Source of the DNA: Epilithonimonas bovis DSM 19482
GTDB taxonomy: Bacteria; Bacteroidota; Bacteroidia; Flavobacteriales; Weeksellaceae
Direction of reading: 5' to 3'
Assembly: GCF_900108115.1 (NCBI RefSeq)
Contig: NZ_FTPU01000001.1
Span: forward strand, 62,001-126,000
Length of the DNA: 64,000 nucleotides
The notes below the pieces were generated by a model. The model saw nothing but the letters and a program-made list of their open reading frames with translations. It was not told the DNA's origin and ran no database searches. Made by a program: the position numbers and the translations under genes. Positions within the stretch are counted from its first letter, which is position 1; every line of letters starts with the position of its first letter. This document shows positions 26,500 to 34,323 of this stretch, one piece after another.

Positions 26500-28053
26500 A
26501 TGAAAAAATTATATATATCAACAGTAGCTGCAACGCTTTTATTAGCTGCGAGCTGTAAGACAGATTTCGAAAACAGCACGGAAGATGTGGTGGTAACATC
26601 GGGCGAAGCCAATTTTTCAAAGTATATCGCTTTAGGAAATTCTCTTACATCTGGTTACAGAGACGGAGCACTTTATTCAAGTGGGCAAGCTGAATCATAT
26701 CCAAGTATGCTTGCAATGCAAATGAAATTAGCAGGTGGTGGAGAATTCACACAGCCTTTGATGCCAAATAATGTGGGAGGTTTCATCGGAATTCCAGGAT
26801 TTGGAGGCAAGTATAATCTAGCTCTTGTAGATGTAAAAGACTATACCGGGGCTGTTACTGGAAAAACATTATCACCTGTGCAAGCAAATCCTGCGGCTCA
26901 ACTAGATGTTATAGGCGGTGCTGGAAAATATTTTGGAAATATGGGTGTTCCCGGTGCAAAATCTTTTCATTTGGTAACACCAGGCTATGGAAGCGCTGCT
27001 AACTTAGCGATTGGCGCTGCAAATCCTTACTTTGTACGCTTTGCAACATCTGCAACAACTACAGTTTTGGCAGATGCAATGGCTCAAAACCCTACTTTCT
27101 TCTCATTGTGGATTGGAGCTAACGATGTACTATCATACTCTACATCTGGTGGTACCAATTCTACAACCATAGGCGGAGTGACAACTTATACCACAGCGAC
27201 CGATCAAACAGGGAATACAAATCCAGCGACATACAAATCAAACGACATCTCAGATCCGAATGTAGTGGCAGGATCAATCAAAGCAGTTTTAGATGGACTA
27301 AAAAGTAAAGGTGCTACAAAAGGCGTGATTTCAAATATACCATATGTAACTTCTATACCTTATTTTACTAGAGTTCCGTATAATCCTATTCCTCTTTCAG
27401 CTGCATCTGCCTCTGCACTCAATGCGAATTTTGGACAACTTAATACAGCATTAACCAGCCTAGGGCAAGCAAAAAGATTTGTAACATTATCTTCTGCTTC
27501 TAGCAACCCCGTTTTAATAATTGATAAAAGTCTTTTCGATATCGCTCCTTATTTACCAGCAAATCTGAAAATGTACGGACAGGCAAGACATGCCACATCA
27601 GAAGATTTAATTTTATTAACAGCATCTGGCGTTATAGGAATCGACCCAACAACAGGTCTTCCTCCAGCACCAACTTCTCAAACTATTGGTGGCGTTACAA
27701 TTCCTTTAGCAGATCAATTGGTTTTGACAAAAACAGAAGCAGCGAAGGTAAAAACGGCAACAGATGCCTATAATACAGCCATCTCCAATTTAGCATCTCA
27801 ATATGGTTTAGCTCTTGTAGATGCTAACGCAAAAATGAGAGAACTAAACTCAGCCTCAGGGATTTTGTGGGATGGTGTGAAGTATACCGCTACTTTTGTA
27901 ACAGGAGGAGCATTCTCCCTAGACGGTGTTCACCCGACAGGAAGAGGTTATGCTATTATTGCTAATGAATTCCTTAAAGCTATCAATACTAAATACAAAT
28001 CTAATCTACCAATGATTAGTCCAAATTCTTATTCTGGAGTTACATTTCCATAA
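26500..28053 (+). CDS. SGNH/GDSL-family lipoprotein
   Basis: A 517-residue lipoprotein with signal MKKLYISTVAATLLLAASC (acylated Cys 19). The hydrolase block I is GNSLTSG at residues 46-52, with Ser 48 as the probable nucleophile, and the C-terminal block V is DGVHPTGRGYAIIANEF with Asp and His. A long insert lies between. Placement next to the FadL-type porin suggests release of fatty acids at the outer membrane for uptake, an inference from context. A hairpin terminator follows. Confidence 0.88.
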   Translation: MKKLYISTVAATLLLAASCKTDFENSTEDVVVTSGEANFSKYIALGNSLTSGYRDGALYSSGQAESYPSMLAMQMKLAGGGEFTQPLMPNNVGGFIGIPGFGGKYNLALVDVKDYTGAVTGKTLSPVQANPAAQLDVIGGAGKYFGNMGVPGAKSFHLVTPGYGSAANLAIGAANPYFVRFATSATTTVLADAMAQNPTFFSLWIGANDVLSYSTSGGTNSTTIGGVTTYTTATDQTGNTNPATYKSNDISDPNVVAGSIKAVLDGLKSKGATKGVISNIPYVTSIPYFTRVPYNPIPLSAASASALNANFGQLNTALTSLGQAKRFVTLSSASSNPVLIIDKSLFDIAPYLPANLKMYGQARHATSEDLILLTASGVIGIDPTTGLPPAPTSQTIGGVTIPLADQLVLTKTEAAKVKTATDAYNTAISNLASQYGLALVDANAKMRELNSASGILWDGVKYTATFVTGGAFSLDGVHPTGRGYAIIANEFLKAINTKYKSNLPMISPNSYSGVTFP

Positions 28054-28075
28054 AGATTAAATAATATTTGTAAAG

Positions 28076-28105
28076 CCGCTTCACTTTTGAAGCGGTTTTT
28101 TATTT
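28076..28105 (+). terminator. Terminator after the SGNH lipoprotein
   Basis: Stem ccgcttca (28076-28083) with tgaagcgg (28088-28095) over a 4-nt loop, followed by a T run. Confidence 0.88.
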
Positions 28106-28167
28106 GTAATTAATAATATTCTTAAAATGTAATTTTTTGATTATTTTTACATCCACAAGATTAATCA

Positions 28168-28593
28168 ATGCTTTCAAAAAGAGTAAAATACGCGATTAAA
28201 ACATTGCTTTTCCTCAACAGAAAAGACAATGCATCTCTCTATTCTGCAAAAAAAATTTCGGAGAGCGAACGTATTCCGCTCAAATTTCTGGAGCAGATCC
28301 TGAGGGAACTGAAACAAAATAAAATCCTCAAAAGCGAACGAGGCGCAGAAGGTGGTTATACCTTTATGAAAAATCCTTCTGACATAAAAGTACTGGATGT
28401 CATCCGAATTGTAGACGGCCCGGTGGCTATGCTCCCGTGTGCTTCTCTCAATTTTTATGAAAAATGTGATGACTGTACAGACGAAGCCACCTGCAGCATC
28501 AGAAAGCTTCTCATTAACGTTCGGGACAATATGCTGCCAATATTGGATACCAGTATTGCGGACATGACCAACTCAGAGCAATATCCTATTTAA
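28168..28593 (+). CDS. Rrf2-family transcriptional regulator
   Basis: A 141-residue Rrf2 protein with an N-terminal winged helix (LSKRVKYAIKTLLFL through the RGAEGGY wing) and a Cys-containing C-terminal half: Cys at about residues 91, 100, 103 and 109. Family members such as IscR and NsrR use three such Cys to bind an iron-sulfur cluster, so redox or iron sensing is plausible. The divergence from IscR and the lack of neighbouring isc genes leave the regulon open. It lies 21 bases before an outer-membrane protein gene and may be co-transcribed with it. Confidence 0.88.
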   Translation: MLSKRVKYAIKTLLFLNRKDNASLYSAKKISESERIPLKFLEQILRELKQNKILKSERGAEGGYTFMKNPSDIKVLDVIRIVDGPVAMLPCASLNFYEKCDDCTDEATCSIRKLLINVRDNMLPILDTSIADMTNSEQYPI

Positions 28594-28614
28594 AAAACAA
28601 TTATCAAAATAACC

Positions 28615-29175
28615 ATGAAAAAAACAATTTTACTTCTTACTATTGCCGCACTCTGCAATGTTGCGAAGGCTCAGACGTCATCGGAAACGCCAACATCCGA
28701 CAGAAAAAACGATATAATGATCAGCCCGATTGAGCTGATTGCCTCGCCACTGCTCAACATTTCTTATGAAAGGCTCATCAGCGCCCAGTCCGGAGTAGGG
28801 ATCAACGGGATGTTTTATTTCGGTGACAAAAATGAAGACACAACAGGATTCACCCAGGTATCGCCTTACTACAGAATGTATTTTGGGAAAAAATATGGTG
28901 GAGGCTTTTTCGTAGAGGGATTCGTGCCCATTACATCTACAAAAGACAGATACTATACTTACAACTACTACAACAATTATGCAGGGCCTGACTATCATGA
29001 AGAAACCAGAACAACAGTCGGGATAGGCGTAGGATTTGGCGGAAAGTGGATCACCAGGAATAATATCATTTTTGAAGCCAGCATGGGTGTGGGCAGAAGG
29101 TTTGGTGATAATGACAAGTACGACGACTCCAACCTAACAGGAAAAGGGATGTTGGGAATTGGGTATCGATTTTAA
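28615..29175 (+). CDS. Outer-membrane beta-barrel protein of unknown function
   Basis: A 186-residue exported protein with signal MKKTILLLTIAALCNVAKAQ, followed by alternating hydrophobic and polar strands and a C-terminal KGMLGIGYRF ending in Phe, typical of a small outer-membrane beta-barrel. The segment YYTYNYYNNYAGPDYHEE is a Tyr- and Asn-rich loop. It starts 21 bases after the Rrf2 gene. I do not recognise a specific family beyond the DUF3575-like barrels. Confidence 0.75.
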   Translation: MKKTILLLTIAALCNVAKAQTSSETPTSDRKNDIMISPIELIASPLLNISYERLISAQSGVGINGMFYFGDKNEDTTGFTQVSPYYRMYFGKKYGGGFFVEGFVPITSTKDRYYTYNYYNNYAGPDYHEETRTTVGIGVGFGGKWITRNNIIFEASMGVGRRFGDNDKYDDSNLTGKGMLGIGYRF

Positions 29176-29201
29176 CAAGCTTGTTTCAGATAAGAAAAAT
29201 T

Positions 29202-29231
29202 AAAAGTTTAGTTTTGTGCTAAACTTTTTTT
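29202..29231 (+). terminator. Terminator overlapping the tadA upstream region
   Basis: Ten-base arms aaaagtttag (29202-29211) and ctaaactttt (29219-29228), then T residues. Its left arm and loop contain TAGTTTTG (29209-29216), a match to TAnnTTTG, so the terminator and a tadA promoter may share sequence. Confidence 0.8.
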
Positions 29232-29237
29232 GTTATT

Positions 29238-29669
29238 ATGTTTACCGACGAATATTTTATGAAAATGGCTTTTCAGGAGGCAGAAAAAGCACTTGAGAAA
29301 GACGAAGTTCCTATTGGCTGTATCATAGTCTCTAATGACAGGATTATTGCGAAAGCTCATAATTTAACAGAAACCCTTAATGATGTTACGGCTCATGCAG
29401 AAATGCAGGCCATCACTTCAGCCGCTAATTTCCTTGGCGGAAAATACCTGCAGAACTGCACACTGTATGTAACCCTGGAACCTTGTGTGATGTGTGCCGG
29501 TGCACTGGCATGGTCACAGATTTCTAAAGTCGTAATTGGTGCCAGAGATGAGCAACGCGGCTTTATCAACAAAGGTTTAGCACTTCATCCGAAAACCCAG
29601 ATTGTTACCGGAATTATGGAAAACGAATGTTCTGCAATTGTAAAAGATTTTTTCCGGAATAAAAGATAA
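29238..29669 (+). CDS. tadA: tRNA-specific adenosine deaminase
   Basis: A 143-residue zinc deaminase that converts A34 to inosine in the tRNA-Arg(ACG) anticodon. The zinc site is complete: HAE at residues 53-55 with the catalytic Glu, and PCVMC with Cys 83 and Cys 86. The length fits TadA. The ATG is only seven nt beyond the tail of the preceding terminator, so the transcript must start within or very near that hairpin. Confidence 0.93.
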   Translation: MFTDEYFMKMAFQEAEKALEKDEVPIGCIIVSNDRIIAKAHNLTETLNDVTAHAEMQAITSAANFLGGKYLQNCTLYVTLEPCVMCAGALAWSQISKVVIGARDEQRGFINKGLALHPKTQIVTGIMENECSAIVKDFFRNKR

Positions 29670-29713
29670 ATCTTGCTGAAAGTCTCCCAAAATCTGACTT
29701 CCACCAAATCACT

Positions 29714-30472
29714 TTACAAATCCTTTCCCAGAAAGTACAGCCCTTTCAGTGTATGGAGGCGATCCCCGATATTGATCTTATCTGTCAAAGGTTTATAAAC
29801 ATGGCTCACACCTCCGGTTGCAATCACAAAGCAGTTGTCATCAACCTCATCATTAATCCTGTCGATAAAACCCTCTACCATCCCCAAAAAACCGTAAACC
29901 ATCCCACTCTGCATACAGCTGATAGTGTCCAATCCTAAAACTGATTTTGGTTTTACCAACTCTATCTCAGGCAGCTGAGCCGTTCCTTTTATGAGGCTAT
30001 TCAGCGAAGTTACTATTCCAGGAGCAATGATAACACCCAGGGTTTCTCCTTTTTCATCAATACAGCTCGCCGTAAGCGCCGTCCCAAAATCTAGAACAAT
30101 TTTCTTTTGCCCGGGATATAGATTATGCGCCGCTACGAGATTAGCATAGATATCGGTACCCATTTGTCTGGATTTGGGAACCACGCCGGATGGTGTACCC
30201 CTGTCCACAACAATTGGATTTCTCTGATGGATTTTTTTGATCGCACTGCTTACCACTTTAGTAAGCTGGGGAACAACAGAGCCAATAATCACTTTATCAA
30301 TTTTCTCAATATCAATTTTGTAAGTCTGATAGAGCATCAGAAATTGAACAAAAAGCTCATCCGTTGTTTTGTACGGTTTTGTATTGATAACCCACGAAAG
30401 ATCGCAGTTATCATCATCAAAGAGACCGAAGCGGATATTGGTATTTCCTATATTGATTACAATAGAATTCAT
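29714..30472 (-). CDS. coaX: Type III pantothenate kinase
   Basis: CoaX phosphorylates pantothenate in the first committed step of CoA synthesis. The 252 residues match the family. The presumed catalytic base is in MGTDIYANLVAAH (Asp 107), and the second ATP/phosphate region LDFGTALTASCID is present. The N-terminal motif reads INIGNT where many CoaX proteins have DxGNT, so the first Asp is Asn 7 here. It is downstream of the M1 peptidase gene on the same strand, separated by a heptamer-type inverted repeat. Confidence 0.92.
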   Translation of the reverse strand: MNSIVINIGNTNIRFGLFDDDNCDLSWVINTKPYKTTDELFVQFLMLYQTYKIDIEKIDKVIIGSVVPQLTKVVSSAIKKIHQRNPIVVDRGTPSGVVPKSRQMGTDIYANLVAAHNLYPGQKKIVLDFGTALTASCIDEKGETLGVIIAPGIVTSLNSLIKGTAQLPEIELVKPKSVLGLDTISCMQSGMVYGFLGMVEGFIDRINDEVDDNCFVIATGGVSHVYKPLTDKINIGDRLHTLKGLYFLGKDL

Positions 30473-30483
30473 TTTCTAATCTT

Positions 30484-30580
30484 GTCGGAAGTCGGAAGGC
30501 CGATGTCCGAAGTTTTAATTATTGTGTTTTAATTTTAATTGTTTCCGAATTGAAATCTTCTGACTTCCGACATCCAGCTT
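30484..30580. repeat. Heptamer-period inverted repeat after the M1 peptidase gene
   Basis: The left arm (30484-30512) reads gtcggaa, gtcggaa, ggccgat, gtccgaa; the right arm (30555-30580) has cttctgacttccgacatcc in the inverse sense. The period is 7 nt, and the right arm ends four bases from the M1 peptidase stop codon. Confidence 0.85.
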
Positions 30581-30583
30581 TCG

Positions 30584-32443
30584 TTATTTTACCTCCAGAT
30601 AATTATCTTCAGGATTCACATCCCCAAGCCTTTTGGAAAAATCGATTCCCAGTGCAGATAACTGAGACTTGGTATAAGGAATGGTAAAACTATATTCCTG
30701 CTGTGTCCATGGCCAATAAGGCAAACTCCGGATATTCCCGTAGATATCCTTTGTTTTCCAAACTCTGGTCAGATTCAACGGGATGTTATAATTGATGACT
30801 TTTTTATCTTTAGTCAAAATACTGAAATCAATCGGCATGGGAACACCGCCTTTGTTCACCAAGGTAATTGTTGTAGACTGCGGGTCATATTTCACAGTTT
30901 TTATACCGTAATCAATAGTTTTTGTCGTATTAATCCAGTAATGCTGAAACCACTTGAGATCCATCCCGGATACCAACTGTGCAATATGAATAAAATCCCT
31001 TTCGGTAGGATGCTTCATCGCCCATTCGTCATAATACCTCAGCATAATTTTACTAAGATTTTCTTCACCCACAATATATCCTAATTCTACCAAAAATGTT
31101 TCACCCTTGATGTAACTGGCATAAGTGTAAGCCGTTCCGTTATCATGATGGTCACCCAACCAAACCGCTGGTTCTTCTTTACCAGATTTGGTAAAATTGA
31201 TGTACGCTTTGATGGCATCTGTAAAAGGATTGGGTTGCGATTCCTTTGGCGGGAAAAGGCGGTACATTGTATAATCTTCCGCGTATTGCGTAAAACCTTC
31301 ATCCATCCATGGCCTTACACTTTCGTTGGTCGCCAGCATCTGCTGGAACCAAGAGTGGGATCCTTCGTGAAACATCAGTCCGCAAAGGCCTTCCAGGGTT
31401 GTCGCTTCTCCCAAAACCATGGTACACATACCGTATTCCATTCCGCCGTCACCACCTTGGATGAAGGAATAACTTGGCCATTTGTAACGACCGAAAGTGG
31501 CGTTCATCAGTTGATAATACTTGGTGATATAAGGTTTGAGATCAGACCAATATTTTGTTTTTTCAGATTTCTGATAGACTAAGTAAACTTTTGGCCCGTC
31601 CAAAATCGGAAAACTCTCCACCGAATAATCTCTGTCAGCTGCCCAGGCAAAATCAAGGATATTTTTTGCCGTCCATTTCCAGGTTATTTTGCCCGAAATA
31701 TCCGGTTTGATAGCTGCATTGCTGTCATAACCCTTTACATCGGTTGGATTTTCCAATGTTCCGCCGGCACCAATAACATAATCTTTATCAATCTTAATAT
31801 TAACCTCGAAGTCGGAAAATGGTGCATGAAATTCACGGCCTACATAATCAAAAGCTGCCCAGCCATCATAATCGTATTCGGCGATTTTTGGGTACCATTG
31901 CGTCATTGTCATATCAACACCTTCGCGGTTGTTGCGCCCGGCTCTTCGGATTTGCATTGGGATATTGGCATCCCACTCCATTGTAAAAGTTGTGGAAGAA
32001 TTAGGTTTTATAGATTCATTCAAAAAAACCTTCATGACCGTCCCCTGAATCTCAAACTTCAAATCTTTGCCATTCTGTTTGATCCAACGGATATTCTGTG
32101 CGCCTTCCTGATCTTTCGGAATTTCGGACAGTCTGGAAACTACAGTATTCCCCACTTTTTTTGCCAATCTTCCGTCTGCATTGATACCCTGAGACTGCAC
32201 ACGCTGGTCCATCATAGAACCTGCTTTGAAAGCGTTCCAATACAAATGGAAATACACCACTTTCAACTCATCCGGCGAATTGTTTCTATAATCCAGAGTC
32301 TGTTTTCCTTGATAGGTGAAATTGGCAGCATCTACATCAATATCCATTTTATACTTGGCATATTGCTGATAATAAGGATTTTGCTGAGCCGATAAGATGA
32401 GAGGAAAAAGAATTGAGAATAGAGAGAATTTCAGTTTTTTCAT
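30584..32443 (-). CDS. Secreted M1-family metallopeptidase
   Basis: A 619-residue gluzincin aminopeptidase with signal MKKLKFSLFSILFPLILSA. The zinc motif HEGSH lies at residues 359-363 with the third ligand in MDEGFTQY (Glu 382), 19 residues after the second His, the exact M1 spacing. An upstream GGDGGMEYG is the exopeptidase-type substrate loop. It is exported to the periplasm or surface. Transcription starts from a consensus promoter at 32488-32517 and probably runs into coaX. Confidence 0.92.
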   Translation of the reverse strand: MKKLKFSLFSILFPLILSAQQNPYYQQYAKYKMDIDVDAANFTYQGKQTLDYRNNSPDELKVVYFHLYWNAFKAGSMMDQRVQSQGINADGRLAKKVGNTVVSRLSEIPKDQEGAQNIRWIKQNGKDLKFEIQGTVMKVFLNESIKPNSSTTFTMEWDANIPMQIRRAGRNNREGVDMTMTQWYPKIAEYDYDGWAAFDYVGREFHAPFSDFEVNIKIDKDYVIGAGGTLENPTDVKGYDSNAAIKPDISGKITWKWTAKNILDFAWAADRDYSVESFPILDGPKVYLVYQKSEKTKYWSDLKPYITKYYQLMNATFGRYKWPSYSFIQGGDGGMEYGMCTMVLGEATTLEGLCGLMFHEGSHSWFQQMLATNESVRPWMDEGFTQYAEDYTMYRLFPPKESQPNPFTDAIKAYINFTKSGKEEPAVWLGDHHDNGTAYTYASYIKGETFLVELGYIVGEENLSKIMLRYYDEWAMKHPTERDFIHIAQLVSGMDLKWFQHYWINTTKTIDYGIKTVKYDPQSTTITLVNKGGVPMPIDFSILTKDKKVINYNIPLNLTRVWKTKDIYGNIRSLPYWPWTQQEYSFTIPYTKSQLSALGIDFSKRLGDVNPEDNYLEVK

Positions 32444-32487
32444 AGATTTATGATTAAACCTAAAAGGTTTGTTTATAATAATTTCCT

Positions 32488-32517
32488 CAAAAATAGGAAG
32501 TTTTTGTTGATTGACAA
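32488..32517 (-). promoter_or_regulatory. Promoter of the M1 peptidase gene
   Basis: On the minus strand TTG (32515-32517), 19 nt, then TATTTTTG (32488-32495): a complete Bacteroidetes consensus, 45 nt before the ATG. Confidence 0.7.
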
Positions 32518-32592
32518 GTGGAAGGGCGTGGAAGGTTGAGTTAATAGTTATAAAACTTTAAAAGTAAAAAATTCATCTTCAATTCAATTTTG

Positions 32593-32600
32593 TAATTTTG
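32593..32600 (+). promoter_or_regulatory. -7 element next to the DUF488 cassette start
   Basis: TAATTTTG fits TAnnTTTG, but only four bases separate it from the ATG at 32605. Either the mRNA is leaderless or translation begins at the internal ATG at 32635. Confidence 0.5.
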
Positions 32601-32604
32601 CGGA

Positions 32605-33489
32605 ATGTTTTATAGAAGAAAAATTATATTAGGAATGTTAGAGGTTTTTGGAAATGAATTAGAAAAAATTCGTTTACAGAAACTACTGTTTTTGTTAAGT
32701 AAAAATCAGATTAAACCTGAATACGATTTTATCCCATATAAATACGGATGTTATTCTTTTTCAGCTAATGCAGACTTAACCGCAATGGTAAGACAAGGAA
32801 TATTACTAGAATCAGAGGCTAATTTTGCTAAAAATGATGAAGTTGAATATTTTAAAGCTTTAAAGCTTAGTGACCAAAAAAAAATCCAAGAATTAAAAGA
32901 ATCATATGGGAAAATGAATGCAAATTCTCTTATGAAACATACTTATATTAATTTTCCTTTCTGGGCAATCAAAAGCTTAAAAGCAAAAGAAATATTAGAT
33001 GAAAAATATTACGAAAAAGTTTTAAATGCAATTCCCAAATCTGAGAAAACCACCTTATTCACAATTGGTTATGAAGGAATATCTTTGGAAGAATATTTAA
33101 CACGATTAGTTAGAAATGATGTAAAAATTCTAATTGATGTTAGGAGGAATCCGCTAAGTATGAAATTCGGATTTAGCAAAACTTTACTTCAAAGATATTG
33201 TAATGCTTTAGATATTGAATATTTACATTTTCCAGAAGTAGGAATTGAATCTGATAAAAGGCAAGAGCTGAATAATCAATCAGACTATGACAAATTATTT
33301 GAAAATTACAAAGAATGCAATATTCCAAATACTTTAGAAACTCAAAATAAAATTTTAGATTTGTTAAAATCAAAAAAAAGAATTGCGTTAACTTGTTTTG
33401 AAGCAGATATTTGTCAATGTCATCGTAAACATTTAGCAGAAGCACTACATTCAAACCAAAGCTTTTCTTTTGATGTAAAACACATTTGA
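32605..33489 (+). CDS. SocA/Panacea-like N-terminus fused to DUF488
   Basis: A 294-residue protein with two parts. Residues 11-140 resemble the SocA/Panacea (DUF4065) fold seen in antitoxins and proteolysis adaptors: RLQKLLFLLSK, then IPYKYGCYSFSANADL. Residues 148-294 are DUF488: TIGYEGISLEEYL, ILIDVRRNPLS, then CFEADICQCHRKHLAEAL with the family's Cys/His-Arg ending. DUF488 has no firmly known reaction. An internal ATG at 32635 is preceded by agga and may be the true start. Base composition is far more AT-rich than neighbouring genes (12-17 G+C in sampled 60-nt lines), pointing to transfer. Confidence 0.75.
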   Translation: MFYRRKIILGMLEVFGNELEKIRLQKLLFLLSKNQIKPEYDFIPYKYGCYSFSANADLTAMVRQGILLESEANFAKNDEVEYFKALKLSDQKKIQELKESYGKMNANSLMKHTYINFPFWAIKSLKAKEILDEKYYEKVLNAIPKSEKTTLFTIGYEGISLEEYLTRLVRNDVKILIDVRRNPLSMKFGFSKTLLQRYCNALDIEYLHFPEVGIESDKRQELNNQSDYDKLFENYKECNIPNTLETQNKILDLLKSKKRIALTCFEADICQCHRKHLAEALHSNQSFSFDVKHI

Positions 33490-33491
33490 AA

Positions 33492-34313
33492 ATGCCAAAA
33501 ACTAAAGTACTAATAACCGTTAAAACATATCCTGCAATTTCAACTAAATATGACGAATTAGTTTGCACTGCAGGTTTCTTAGAAGATGGAACCTGGATAA
33601 GAATTTATCCTATTCAATTTAGAAAAAAGTCTTTTGAAGAACAATACAAAAAATATGATTGGATAGAAATTGACCTCATTAAGAATAAAGAGGATAAAAG
33701 AAAGGAAAGCTATAGACCTATTTCCTACGATACGGAAATAAAAATTTTGGAACATTTAGACACCAAAAGTAATTGGTTGCTTAGAAAACAAATTGTTCTT
33801 AAAAATAAAATTTATACTGATTTAAAAGAATTAATTTCCGAAGCGAAAGATACAACAGTAATGACTTCCCTAGCAGTTTTCAAACCAACAGAAATTATTG
33901 ATTTTACTATTGAACCTGTAGAAAGAGAATGGAACAAAAATAAACTTGAATCTCTTAGAGTCCAAAGAAGTAGTCTGTTTGAACAAGAAGATGAGGATTT
34001 ATTTGAAGTTGTAAAAAAATTACCTTACAAATTCTCATACAAACTACTAGATTCTAAGGGTCAGCAAAGTAAAATGATGATTGAAGATTGGGAGATTGGA
34101 GCACTTTTTTGGAAAAGACTTGCTCACTTTGAAGGCGATGAAAAAGCAGCAACTGAATACGTTAAAAAAGTATACTTTGAAGATTTTGCAAAAACTAAAG
34201 ATTTATATTTATTTTTAGGAACATCAAAACTTCGTCATTTTACAAGTAAAAATCCATTTATGATTATTGGAACTTTTCATCCAAAAATTGAACATCAACT
34301 TAGACTTTTTTAA
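33492..34313 (+). CDS. Unrecognised protein paired with DUF488
   Basis: I do not recognise this 273-residue protein. It starts at ATG 33492, two bases after the DUF488 stop (an in-frame TTG lies six bases earlier). Notable blocks are KVLITVKTYP at the start, CTAGFLEDGTWIRIYPIQFR near residue 27, a charged middle, and DLYLFLGTSKLRHF followed by NPFMIIGTFHP at the C-terminus. No signal peptide or membrane helix is present, so it is cytoplasmic. Tight spacing and the same low G+C as the DUF488 gene mark the two as one transferred operon. Function unknown; a nucleic-acid or nucleotide role is only a guess. Confidence 0.7.
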   Translation: MPKTKVLITVKTYPAISTKYDELVCTAGFLEDGTWIRIYPIQFRKKSFEEQYKKYDWIEIDLIKNKEDKRKESYRPISYDTEIKILEHLDTKSNWLLRKQIVLKNKIYTDLKELISEAKDTTVMTSLAVFKPTEIIDFTIEPVEREWNKNKLESLRVQRSSLFEQEDEDLFEVVKKLPYKFSYKLLDSKGQQSKMMIEDWEIGALFWKRLAHFEGDEKAATEYVKKVYFEDFAKTKDLYLFLGTSKLRHFTSKNPFMIIGTFHPKIEHQLRLF

Positions 34314-34323
34314 GAAGTAAATT

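Noticed and set aside
33486-33491. ATGA-type overlap of the DUF488 gene and its partner
   Set aside because: The codon at 33486 is TTG; the first ATG is 33492, two bases after the stop, so there is spacing rather than overlap.
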